Source: Sporolituus thermophilus DSM 23256
GTDB lineage: Bacteria > Bacillota > Negativicutes > Sporomusales > Thermosinaceae
Direction: 5' to 3'
Assembly: GCF_900102435.1 (NCBI RefSeq)
Contig: NZ_FNBU01000002.1
Location: forward strand, 163,580-227,579
DNA length: 64,000 nt
Every line of letters begins with the position of its first letter. Position 1 is the first letter of the stretch. This document shows, piece by piece, positions 8,127 to 15,989 of this stretch. The position numbers and the translations under genes are program-made. The notes beneath the pieces are model-generated. The model was not told where the DNA came from. It ran no database searches and worked only from the letters and a program-made list of their open reading frames with translations.

Positions 8127-9470
8127 TTAACTGCCGCTAATCGTGATACCGCTGATCCTGAGCGTAGGCGCACCCTGGGAACCGAAAAAGCGGAGGTCGC
8201 TCCCTACGGCATCGACATTGTTCAAAAGCTCCAGGATGTTGCCGGCGATGGCTACCCCGCGGACCGCGTGGGTAAACTCGCCGTTCTCAATCCATACACC
8301 GGCGGCGCCGATCGAGAAATCGCCGGAAATGGGGTTGGCGGTATGCATTCCCATGACGCTAGTGACATAAAAGCCCTTCTTCACCCCCGCAATTATAGCG
8401 TTCGGCTCGGTGTCGCCCGGTTGAATAAAAATATTGGTAGGTCCTACTTCCGGCAAACCTTTAAATGACCCTCGCACGCCGTTGCCGGTGCTGGTCACGT
8501 TATCTTTCGCCGCCGTATAGGTATTGTATAGGTAACTGTTTAACTCACCCCGCACCAACAGTTCGGTACGGCGGGTAGGCACCCCTTCGCCGTCGACGGG
8601 GCTGGAGGCAATACCGCCTTCCAGACGGCCATCGTCTACGAGCGAAAGAGCCGGCGAAGCTACTTTTTGCCCCAGCTTGCCTTTAAATAGGGAGCGGCCC
8701 TTCTGCACGGCATCGGCACTCAGCGCCGGTACCAAAATGCTGAAAAAGTTAGTGGCAATATAGGGACTGAGAACCAAGGCCGCTTTTGTCGTACCAATTG
8801 TCTTCGCGCCAAGTAGCATGATGGCTTCCCGTGCTGCTTCACTGCCAACCGCGGCGGCATCAAGTTCGGCAAACCGCCGCCGATAACTCAGCGCCATGCC
8901 GGTCTGGACATCACCGTCCTGCTCGGCGAGTACCATGCCATAAACGCCGCAATAACCGCTCCGGTAAGCCACTGCCAGACCGTTAGAATTAGCCAGCGCC
9001 ACGCCATAATCGGCATCTTCATAGACGCAACGTTCCGTCCGCCGAACGCGCTTGTCGGTCCGCTGCGCCGCCCGCTCTACTTCTTTGGCTTTTTCAATCT
9101 TTTCCTCTACCGGTACCAGAGCCAGCTGCCGGTCGAGAAGGTCCATTTCCGGTATCTGCTGTGGCTTACCGGGAAGGACATGGTATTTATCGGCAAAGCT
9201 CTTGCGGCTGTTAGCCAGCGCTTGGCGAACTACACCTTCAATATCGCCGCCGTCGATGCCGGTAGAATGAGCAAACCCCACCGCTTGTTCCCGCGAAATT
9301 ACGCGAATGCCAATACCGGTGTCGTGGGCCTGTTTTAATGTTTCCACCTTCTGCTCGGCTACTTCTATCGTCAGCGCCCTGGCGTCAAGTACATAGGCTT
9401 CGGCCGCATAGGCGCCAATTTTTTGTGCCAGTTGTATTGCCTTGTTGGCAATTTCCAAATAATCCATCAA
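8127..9470 (-). CDS. TldD/PmbA family protein, PmbA (TldE)-like
   Basis: A 447-residue member of the TldD/PmbA family. TldD and PmbA form a heterodimeric protease in which only TldD carries the HExxxH zinc motif. I find no HExxxH here, so this is the PmbA/TldE-type partner. The N-terminal half has family motifs such as the GIGIRVI segment; the C-terminal half has VDDGRLEGGIASSPVDGEG and SGDFSIGAAG. No TldD gene is adjacent. RBS GGAGGG precedes the ATG at 9470. Its substrate cannot be told from sequence. Confidence 0.85.
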   Translation of the reverse strand: MMDYLEIANKAIQLAQKIGAYAAEAYVLDARALTIEVAEQKVETLKQAHDTGIGIRVISREQAVGFAHSTGIDGGDIEGVVRQALANSRKSFADKYHVLPGKPQQIPEMDLLDRQLALVPVEEKIEKAKEVERAAQRTDKRVRRTERCVYEDADYGVALANSNGLAVAYRSGYCGVYGMVLAEQDGDVQTGMALSYRRRFAELDAAAVGSEAAREAIMLLGAKTIGTTKAALVLSPYIATNFFSILVPALSADAVQKGRSLFKGKLGQKVASPALSLVDDGRLEGGIASSPVDGEGVPTRRTELLVRGELNSYLYNTYTAAKDNVTSTGNGVRGSFKGLPEVGPTNIFIQPGDTEPNAIIAGVKKGFYVTSVMGMHTANPISGDFSIGAAGVWIENGEFTHAVRGVAIAGNILELLNNVDAVGSDLRFFGSQGAPTLRISGITISGS

Positions 9471-9660
9471 AATCCCTCCGCCTATATTCCAATAATTTTA
9501 TTATACGCCCCAGTCGTATGCATCATACGGCAGCAGCAGGCTGCCTATTTTATGGGTATTCCCTGTTCTTGATAGTTTCCCTGCCTAAATATCTCAATCT
9601 TCATCTGCCAAATTCGGCGAATTACAATAAAGTAATTATACCATTCAAACTTTACAATCT

Positions 9661-9709
9661 CCAAATAACAGCCAAGCAGCCTGCCCCAAGTGGGACCAGG
9701 CTGCTTGGC
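9661..9709 (-). terminator. strong hairpin terminator after the GntP gene
   Basis: A perfect 13-bp inverted repeat (GCCAAGCAGCCTG/CAGGCTGCTTGGC) has a 13-base loop that can itself pair CCC with GGG. On the minus strand it is followed by TGTTATTTGG, a modest T tract. It lies 40 bases after the gntP-family stop. Confidence 0.7.
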
Positions 9710-9749
9710 TCTACTTAACTTAATATATCTTTTATGTTCTCCGAGCTGC

Positions 9750-11093
9750 TTATACCAAAAACCACGTCATTATCCAAACCGTCAACATGCCGGTAATCCC
9801 CATTACTAATGTGGCCAAGGTTTGTGTCTTGTATGCGGTATCAACGGGGATATTGGAAAACTGGGATACTACCCAGAAATACGAGTCATTAGCATGCGAC
9901 ACGACCATCGAACCGCAGCCGATTGCCATGGTAGCCAAAACTGCTCCCATGGGGGAACCGAGACCAAGGGTAGCAAGCAGCGGATAAACGATAGTCGATG
10001 TAGTGATTAATGATACCGTTGATGAACCTTGGGCGGTTTTAATCGCCGCCGCGATAATAAAAGGCAGAAAAACGCCAAGATTAAACTGGGCCAGGCTTTG
10101 GCCAAGATAGTTGCCGATTTTGGTCGCGGCGATAAGCGCGCCAAGCGATCCGCCGGCAGCGGTAATCATGATAATTGCCGCCGAGTCTTTGATGCCTTGC
10201 CCCACCCAACCGGATAAAACTTCCTCGTCCAATTTGGGGACAAGGAACAGGCAAAGACCAACGCCGAACAGCAGGGCGATCATTGGATCACCGATAAAGT
10301 CAAGCGTCACCTTTAGCGTGCCTTTGCCGAAAGGTGCACCCGGAAAGTTGGCCACCGACTTTAAGGCAATGAGAACAATCGGGACGACAAGCGGGGCGAA
10401 GGACGCGAGTGGACTGGGAAGTTTCTTGAATTTGGCCAGCAGTTCCTCATAACCGACGCCTGTATCAGGCTCAATATTAAACCGCTTGCAATACCACGTG
10501 GCCCATAAATAGCCTGCCAGAGCCGCGGGAACGGCGACAATTAAACCGATAAAAATAACCATCCCCAAATCGGCTTTTAAGTTGTTCGCGGCCGCAATAG
10601 GCCCGGGTGTCGGCGGCACAAGCGTATGTGTCGCGTAAAGGCCGGTAGAGAGAGCCACCGCCATGACGGCCATGGAAACTCCGGCCCGTTTGGCCAGCGA
10701 CTTGTTAAGCGCCGAAAGAATGACAAAGCCTGAGTCGCAAAAAACAGGAATAGAAGTTATATAACCGATAACACTCATGGCCAAAGCAGGCCGCTTTTCG
10801 CCTACCAATTTGAGTATCGTTTCAGCCATGGTAAGGGCGGCGCCGCTACGTTCCAACATAACGCCGATAATGGTGCCGGCAATAATCACGATACCGATGC
10901 GTTCGACCGTCCCCCCGAAGCCCTTAGCCACATGCTGGGTCACTTCGACGGGATTCATCCCCGCAGCAAAACCTACAAAAAACGCAGACAATAATAAAGC
11001 TAAAAAAGCATGAACTTTGTACCGGGAGATTAAGGCAATCATAAATACGATGGCGGCAAATAAAATAACCAGCAACATCGGACCCTGAAACAC
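9750..11093 (-). CDS. GntP family gluconate-type permease
   Basis: A 447-residue inner-membrane transporter with about 12 hydrophobic segments. GntP-family features include the segment GFGGTVERIGIVIIAGTIIG, SIPVFCDSGFVIL and the loop ATHTLVPPTPGP. Family members import gluconate or related sugar acids (for example glycerate) with protons; the substrate here is not decided by sequence, and no kinase or dehydrase gene is next to it. Start is a GTG at 11093 with AAAGGAGG upstream. An imperfect inverted repeat around 11125-11140 in its leader could be a repressor site. Confidence 0.88.
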   Translation of the reverse strand: MFQGPMLLVILFAAIVFMIALISRYKVHAFLALLLSAFFVGFAAGMNPVEVTQHVAKGFGGTVERIGIVIIAGTIIGVMLERSGAALTMAETILKLVGEKRPALAMSVIGYITSIPVFCDSGFVILSALNKSLAKRAGVSMAVMAVALSTGLYATHTLVPPTPGPIAAANNLKADLGMVIFIGLIVAVPAALAGYLWATWYCKRFNIEPDTGVGYEELLAKFKKLPSPLASFAPLVVPIVLIALKSVANFPGAPFGKGTLKVTLDFIGDPMIALLFGVGLCLFLVPKLDEEVLSGWVGQGIKDSAAIIMITAAGGSLGALIAATKIGNYLGQSLAQFNLGVFLPFIIAAAIKTAQGSSTVSLITTSTIVYPLLATLGLGSPMGAVLATMAIGCGSMVVSHANDSYFWVVSQFSNIPVDTAYKTQTLATLVMGITGMLTVWIMTWFLV

Positions 11094-11202
11094 GCGAAAA
11101 ACCTCCTTTAAGCAAAATTTTTTTATAACCGGACCGTTATCAGCCTCACCTCTTTTCTTTTCGTGTTTTCCACCTTAAGTATCAGTGAATATTCCCGAAA
11201 TA

Positions 11203-11230
11203 ATTATATAAAATATTTAAAATTTTACAA
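11203..11230 (-). promoter_or_regulatory. promoter of the GntP-family gene
   Basis: TTGTAA (11225-11230) and TATAAT (11203-11208) are 16 bases apart on the minus strand, about 110 bases before the GTG start, leaving a leader of about 100 bases. Confidence 0.5.
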
Positions 11231-11304
11231 CTAAATTGTAGTAAATTATTCGCCGTTCAGCTGCCAATTTCACCACATTATATTAACTACACATAGAAAA
11301 ACAT

Positions 11305-11327
11305 AAAAAAGAAGGGGCGGCCCCTTC
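11305..11327 (-). terminator. intrinsic terminator of tpx
   Basis: Minus-strand GAAGGGG-CCG-CCCCTTC is a 7-bp GC-rich stem followed directly by six T residues, 20 bases after the tpx stop. Confidence 0.9.
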
Positions 11328-11346
11328 TCTTTTAACACGCTTTATT

Positions 11347-11859
11347 TTACAAATATTCTTTTGCAACCGCCAGCGCCTTAGCGTAGTCGGGATGCTCGGT
11401 AACTTCCTTTACATATTCAACATGCCGCACAATGCCTTCTTTGTCGACGACGATGATACCGCGAGCGAGAAGTCGTAATTCTTCAATAACAAAACCGTAT
11501 TTTAAACCAAAGTCCAGGTCTTTATGGTCTGAGAGCGTTTTTATATTGTCAATGCCCTGTGCCGCGCAATATTTAGCCAAAGCAAACGGTAAATCGACGC
11601 TGACGGAAAAGACAACTGCATCGCTAAGTTCGGACGCCTCTTCATTAAAGCGGCGCGTCTGCATATCGCATACCGGAGTATCTACTGAAGGCACTACACT
11701 GATGATACGTACCTTACCTTGATGATCGCTTAACTTGACCGGTTCAAGCGCTGTAGAAAGTACAGTGAAATCCGGAGCTTTCATACCTGTTTTAATTTCC
11801 GGTCCAAGCAAAGTCAGCGGATTACCTTTAAAAGTAATGACATTTTTCCGTTTTTCCAT
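11347..11859 (-). CDS. tpx: thiol peroxidase
   Basis: A 170-residue atypical 2-Cys peroxiredoxin that reduces hydrogen peroxide and alkyl hydroperoxides using thioredoxin. The peroxidatic cysteine is Cys64 in DTPVCDMQTRRF and the resolving cysteine is Cys98 in AKYCAAQGI, both at the family positions. The ATG at 11859 has GGGAGGAAG upstream; the longer frame to 11898 has no ribosome site. It is a single-gene unit with its own promoter and terminator. Confidence 0.95.
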   Translation of the reverse strand: MEKRKNVITFKGNPLTLLGPEIKTGMKAPDFTVLSTALEPVKLSDHQGKVRIISVVPSVDTPVCDMQTRRFNEEASELSDAVVFSVSVDLPFALAKYCAAQGIDNIKTLSDHKDLDFGLKYGFVIEELRLLARGIIVVDKEGIVRHVEYVKEVTEHPDYAKALAVAKEYL

Positions 11860-11915
11860 CACATATCTTCCTCCCAATTTTTTATGTAACTTATTCATAT
11901 TTTTTTACAATTAAA

Positions 11916-11944
11916 ACTTTATCATAATAATTTTTATTTGTAAA
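11916..11944 (-). promoter_or_regulatory. tpx: promoter of tpx with overlapping inverted repeat
   Basis: TTTACA (11939-11944) and TAAAGT (11916-11921) are 17 bases apart on the minus strand. The -35 box lies inside TTATTTGTAAATAA (11934-11947, plus strand), arms of 6 bases around 2, which could be an operator. No specific regulator can be named. Confidence 0.45.
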
Positions 11945-12230
11945 TAATAATTGTTGTTTTTAGTAGATAAAATTACTTACCGACAGTTAGATTATTATCT
12001 ATTGTTAATCTTTTCGCCACACTGTGATAGGGTTGAAGCATTGTAGGATTGTTTTAAAAAACATATCCTCAGGCAATACTGCCAGCAAAACCGGGCCATG
12101 TTAATGAGCACTATCCATAATCCGCCAAAAGCAGACCGAAAGCATTTCATTAAATGGACCTGTCCAATATAAATTCCAATATAAATATTTTTACACTAGC
12201 GACTGCCCACAACATTTTGTTGGCAGTCTG
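11945..12230. other. AT-rich intergenic region between tpx and the PBP gene
   Basis: No credible open reading frame is present in the roughly 390 bases between the two genes. Visible structures are a tandem 12-base direct repeat TCCAATATAAAT at 12163-12174 and 12175-12186, and an imperfect hairpin at 12201-12228 (GACTGCC/GGCAGTC with inner AAC/GTT pairing). See also the palindrome at 12231-12259. Confidence 0.6.
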
Positions 12231-12259
12231 AATCCGTTAATGCGCATTAACGGATTTTT
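12231..12259 (+). terminator. 26-base perfect palindrome followed by T5 on the plus strand
   Basis: AATCCGTTAATGC is followed immediately by its complement GCATTAACGGATT (12231-12256), and plus-strand T5 begins at its end. The hairpin contains the PBP stop codon. On the minus strand no T tract follows, so by the standard pattern it is a plus-strand terminator, although no plus-strand gene is seen upstream. It may instead be the 3'-end structure of the PBP message. Confidence 0.5.
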
Positions 12260-13923
12260 CCATTCGTATTAGCATATATTTCCGCCACAATCTCCCGGAA
12301 AACAGGCGCCGCTACATCGCCGCCGGACATTCCCTCTTCAACGAAGACAACGACTACATATTGCGGATTTTCCAGCGGGGCGTAGCCGGCAAACCAGGCA
12401 TGGTTAATTCCTTTGCCTTTGCCGTCGATCCGACCTGTTTCCGCTGAGCCCGTCTTGCCTGCCGAACCGATGCCATCTACATAAGCGGCCTGCCCCGTCC
12501 CATAGCGCGTCACCGCCAGCATCATTGCCCGCAGTTCAGCGGCTGTGGCACGGGACAAAACACGGACGCCTCGGGAAACGGGAAATGTCTTAATAACTAC
12601 GCCTTCCGGCGAGGTTAATTTGCTAACTATATAAGGTTCCACTTTTACGCCGTCGTTAACAATCGTAGCTACCAGGGATGCAATCTGCAGCGGCGTAGCT
12701 TCAAGCAGTCCCTGGCCGATGGCCAGGTTGGCCAAATCACCTGGGTAAAGCGTGTCAGCCGTAGGCAGATTGCCATCGGCCTCGTTTGCAAAATTAAGTC
12801 CGGTATGTTGACCAAACCCCAGTTTATGCGCGTATTCAATGACTTTCGCCGGGCCTAACCGAAGAGCCACTTCAATTAATACCGGATTGCTGGAGTAGGC
12901 AATTGCGTCGGTAAAGGTTAGCCGGCCCCGCGGCCCCCGCTCATAATCCCACGCTTTAAACCGCAAGCCGCCAACGTCAATGTACCCCTGGTCGTAAAAA
13001 CTATCTTCCGGTCGTACAGCGCCACTTTCCAGGGCAGCTGCCGCTACCACCAGCTTAAATACCGATCCGGGCTGATAGGCGGCCAAGGCGCGGTTTAAAA
13101 GCGGGGCAGAATCGTGCTGTAAATAATCGCCCAGGTTATTAGCGTCAAAGTTGGGCCGGGAAGCACAGGCCAAAATCTCGCCGGTGGATGGTCTGAGGAT
13201 CACGACCGCGCCTTTAGGCACATGCCGGTCCATTACTCCTTCCACAATCTTTTGAATGCGGCTGTCAATAGTAAGGACCACATTACTGGGCGCGGCGCCG
13301 TTATTGAGGCGAATACGTTTATAGCCAAGACCCGGAATGAGCCGCTGGCCGGCGTCGACTACCGCCGCTACATACTCGGGCTGGTTGCCGCGCAGGATTT
13401 CGTCATACATGCCCTCGATACCGCTGACACCTTTATTGTCCGCTTGATTAATATACCCTACGATATGGGAGGCCAGGGCACTGGAGCCGTACCGCTTTTT
13501 TTCCGCGGCACATAGCACGCCCGGTAATTGAAGGCCGTTAATTTTTTGAGCGGTAACGGCATCGAGGTCGGTCTTTATTTTAAACGGTCGCCCAGTATGC
13601 GTTAACTGCTCGAAAACATTCTCCCGCGGCAGGCCGGTAACGGCTGCCAGCTGGGCGGCGGTCTGGCTAACGCTAATGATTTGTTCGGGAAAGACGACCA
13701 CGCTGAAGTGTTGCGCCGTGTTGGTAAGCGGCTGACCATTACGATCCAGGATTTCACCCCTGGCTACTTCCACCGGCACTTCCTGAACGCGCATGCCAAT
13801 GCTCTGCGCCGTCAGGAGCGGGCCCTCGATGATTTGCAGATAAAACAGCCGCGCCACCAATGCCCCGGATAGCAAGAACACGGCCGTAAACAAGCGGTAA
13901 ATGCGGGAAACATGAACAGCCAT
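12247..13923 (-). CDS. penicillin-binding protein, class B transpeptidase (FtsI/SpoVD-like)
   Basis: A 558-residue peptidoglycan D,D-transpeptidase anchored by an N-terminal membrane helix (about 9-28). A dimerisation domain follows, then the transpeptidase domain with the three active-site motifs: SVFK at 287-290, SSN at 344-346 and KTG at 490-492. No PASTA repeats follow, unlike SpoVD or many PBP2x proteins, so the exact role (elongation, division or spore cortex) is open. The ATG at 13923 has GAGGTG 5 bases upstream, and start codon and ribosome site lie in a long hairpin (13911-13957). Confidence 0.88.
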   Translation of the reverse strand: MAVHVSRIYRLFTAVFLLSGALVARLFYLQIIEGPLLTAQSIGMRVQEVPVEVARGEILDRNGQPLTNTAQHFSVVVFPEQIISVSQTAAQLAAVTGLPRENVFEQLTHTGRPFKIKTDLDAVTAQKINGLQLPGVLCAAEKKRYGSSALASHIVGYINQADNKGVSGIEGMYDEILRGNQPEYVAAVVDAGQRLIPGLGYKRIRLNNGAAPSNVVLTIDSRIQKIVEGVMDRHVPKGAVVILRPSTGEILACASRPNFDANNLGDYLQHDSAPLLNRALAAYQPGSVFKLVVAAAALESGAVRPEDSFYDQGYIDVGGLRFKAWDYERGPRGRLTFTDAIAYSSNPVLIEVALRLGPAKVIEYAHKLGFGQHTGLNFANEADGNLPTADTLYPGDLANLAIGQGLLEATPLQIASLVATIVNDGVKVEPYIVSKLTSPEGVVIKTFPVSRGVRVLSRATAAELRAMMLAVTRYGTGQAAYVDGIGSAGKTGSAETGRIDGKGKGINHAWFAGYAPLENPQYVVVVFVEEGMSGGDVAAPVFREIVAEIYANTNGKIR

Positions 13924-13957
13924 ACCGTCACCTCATGGTGTAGTATGGCTGTTCATG
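13911..13957 (-). promoter_or_regulatory. 15-bp hairpin enclosing the PBP ribosome site and start codon
   Basis: CATGAACAGCCATAC (13911-13925) and its exact complement GTATGGCTGTTCATG (13943-13957) flank a 17-base loop. In the minus-strand message the 3' arm contains the ATG and the first codons of the PBP gene, and the loop holds the GAGGTG ribosome site. It is therefore a plausible translation-control element. No T tract follows, so it is not a normal terminator. Confidence 0.6.
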
Positions 13958-13963
13958 GTAAAA

Positions 13964-14164
13964 TTATACAAATTCGATTGGCACCGGCAATTTCCTTAGA
14001 ATTTCCTGGACATCAGCGCACGTGTCAGGGGTCACCCGTACAACCAGCAGCCCTTCCGCCCGGCTGACGGTGCTGACCACGCCCAAATACTCGTAGCCCT
14101 CCATAATTTGATTGACAAAATTGATATACTGCGGCGCTACGCGGATATAAACAGCCTCAGCCAT
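13964..14164 (-). CDS. DUF4911 domain-containing protein
   Basis: A 66-residue protein with the DUF4911 pattern, a small alpha/beta fold of unknown function (opening AEAVYIRVAPQYINFVNQI, later GLLVVRVTPDT). It overlaps the end of the U32-family gene by 8 bases and is probably co-expressed with it; the overlap suggests coupled translation. Function not known. Confidence 0.8.
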   Translation of the reverse strand: MAEAVYIRVAPQYINFVNQIMEGYEYLGVVSTVSRAEGLLVVRVTPDTCADVQEILRKLPVPIEFV

Positions 14165-15386
14165 GCGCTTTCACTTGCCGCCTGAGCATGGCGTACTCGG
14201 CAACGGGCTGGTTAACAGGCATGGTCACAAGCTGCTGCGGGTGCGGCGCAACATCGATAGCGTTGCCCTCACTGTCAAACATTGCGGTAATACGCTGCCG
14301 GAAAGTAGGCCCACTGGGTTGAAAAATCTCGATTTCCTCGCCTACCTTCATATTATTGCGCTGTTCGACCAGAGCCATGCCGGTTACGGGGTTATAACTC
14401 CTGACCAAGCCAATGAAGTCATAGGTCTGTTTATAAGTGGCGCCGCTATAAATCTGATCCTCCTGCGTCGTTTTATTAAAATAAAATCCCGTCGTATAAG
14501 GACGATGGGAAATTTTCTGCAGTTCTTCCCACCATTCAGGCCGAACCTCGTAGTGATCGGGGTCAGCAAAATAACTATTGATTGCCTGCCGGTAAACTTT
14601 TACCACTGTCGCCACATAGTGCACGCTCTTCATCCGTCCCTCAATCTTGAAGCTGTCCAGTCCGCTTGCCGCAAGCGCCGGGATATGCGGCAACAGGCAC
14701 AGGTCCTTGGAATTAAAGATATATGTTCCCCGCTCATCTTCCAAAACGGGAAAAAACTGGCCGGGCCGCGTTTCCTCCATGACATAGTATTTCCAGCGGC
14801 ATGCCTGGGTGCATTCTCCCCGGTTGGCATCGCGACCGGTAAAATAGTTGCTGAGCAGACAGCGCCCCGAGTAAGAAATGCACATGGCCCCGTGCACAAA
14901 AGCTTCAAGCTCGATATTCACCTTCTGGCGAATAACCCGAATATCTTCCAGCGAGATTTCCCTGGCCAGAACCACCCGGCGGGCCCCGAGTTCCTGCCAA
15001 CAGAGGACGGCCGACCAGTTAGTATTGTTGGCCTGGGTGCTAATATGTAAAGGTAAATCAGGCGCTACCTGGCGGGCAATACGGTACACACCAAGGTCGG
15101 AAATGATGATGCCGTCTACCCCAATGTCACGCAAATACCTAATATATTCCGGCAAAGCCGGCAGGTCTTCATTATGCGGAAAAACATTAATGGTTACGTA
15201 ACCCTTTTTTCCAGCCTGGTGCACAAAGGCTACCGCCTCTTTAAGCTCCGCCTCGCTGAAATTGTCGCTAAAAGCCCTAAGCCCAAAAGACTTGCCGCCG
15301 AAATAAACGGCGTCAGCACCGTAAAGGATAGCAATTTTGAGTTTTTCGAGGTTTCCGGCAGGAGCCAGTAGTTCAGGTTTTTTCAT
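14157..15386 (-). CDS. peptidase U32 family, TrhP-like tRNA hydroxylation protein
   Basis: The 409-residue product has the U32 signature EAFVHGAMCISYSGRCLLS and four conserved cysteines (MCIS, GRCLL, GECTQ, QACRW) that likely bind an Fe-S cluster. In B. subtilis the paralogues YrrN/YrrO (TrhP1/2), encoded next to the methyltransferase TrmR, are needed to hydroxylate uridine 34 of tRNA. The same neighbour is present here, so I infer the TrhP role rather than a protease. Only one copy is present, unlike the Bacillus pair. The ATG at 15386 gives MKKPELLAPAGNLEK and overlaps the trmR-like gene by 4 bases. Confidence 0.85.
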   Translation of the reverse strand: MKKPELLAPAGNLEKLKIAILYGADAVYFGGKSFGLRAFSDNFSEAELKEAVAFVHQAGKKGYVTINVFPHNEDLPALPEYIRYLRDIGVDGIIISDLGVYRIARQVAPDLPLHISTQANNTNWSAVLCWQELGARRVVLAREISLEDIRVIRQKVNIELEAFVHGAMCISYSGRCLLSNYFTGRDANRGECTQACRWKYYVMEETRPGQFFPVLEDERGTYIFNSKDLCLLPHIPALAASGLDSFKIEGRMKSVHYVATVVKVYRQAINSYFADPDHYEVRPEWWEELQKISHRPYTTGFYFNKTTQEDQIYSGATYKQTYDFIGLVRSYNPVTGMALVEQRNNMKVGEEIEIFQPSGPTFRQRITAMFDSEGNAIDVAPHPQQLVTMPVNQPVAEYAMLRRQVKAHG

Positions 15387-15988
15387 CGGATTCCCCTCCG
15401 AAAAGTGCAAATGGCGACACCGTCGCCGATGTCGCAGACGGTGGTAGTAAAACGCGGGTCGGCAGTAATAAAGGCTAAAAATTCCCGCAGCCTTTTCACC
15501 AGTGTTCGATAGCGCCGCGGCACAAATCCTTCGGAGTGAACCCAGCCGCGAAATAAAACATTGTCAGCTACGATCACGGCTCCATCACTCAGTTTGTCCA
15601 ATAATTTCAGCAGGTAGTCAAGATACTGTCCTTTTGCCGCATCCAGAAACACAAAATCAAATGGCCCGTCCAGGTTCGACAGCAGCATACCGGCGTCGCC
15701 CAGCAGCAGGGTCGCCCGTTCGGCAGCGCCGGCACGGATAATCATTTCCCGGGCTTTTTCCCACCGCTGGCGATTTATCTCAATGGTAACAATTCGGGCC
15801 TCCGGTACGGCCGCAAGCAGCAGCAATGTGGAATAGCCAATTGCCGTACCCACTTCCAGTATCTGCTTTGGTTGGCGTTCGACCGCCACCTGGCACAGCA
15901 GCTCTGCCCCCGCCCGGCCGATGATGGGTATGCCGCAGCAGGCGGCGTAATCTTCCAGTTCCCGCAGTAAAGCCGTGTAATATTCCAT
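15383..15988 (-). CDS. O-methyltransferase, TrmR-like (tRNA 5-hydroxyuridine methyltransferase)
   Basis: A 201-residue SAM-dependent O-methyltransferase of the class I fold. SAM-binding motifs ILEVGTAIGYSTLLL and FVFLDAAKGQYLDYL are visible. Its B. subtilis counterpart YrrM (TrmR) converts 5-hydroxyuridine 34 to 5-methoxyuridine in tRNA. The match rests on family, size and the shared gene order with the TrhP-like gene and mltG. Catechol-type small-molecule activity cannot be excluded from sequence alone. Confidence 0.85.
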   Translation of the reverse strand: MEYYTALLRELEDYAACCGIPIIGRAGAELLCQVAVERQPKQILEVGTAIGYSTLLLLAAVPEARIVTIEINRQRWEKAREMIIRAGAAERATLLLGDAGMLLSNLDGPFDFVFLDAAKGQYLDYLLKLLDKLSDGAVIVADNVLFRGWVHSEGFVPRRYRTLVKRLREFLAFITADPRFTTTVCDIGDGVAICTFRRGIR

Positions 15989-15989
15989 A

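Noticed and set aside
14163..15050. Plus-strand open frame of 295 codons
   Set aside because: It lies fully inside the U32-family gene, whose motifs and cysteines are intact, and has no family features of its own.
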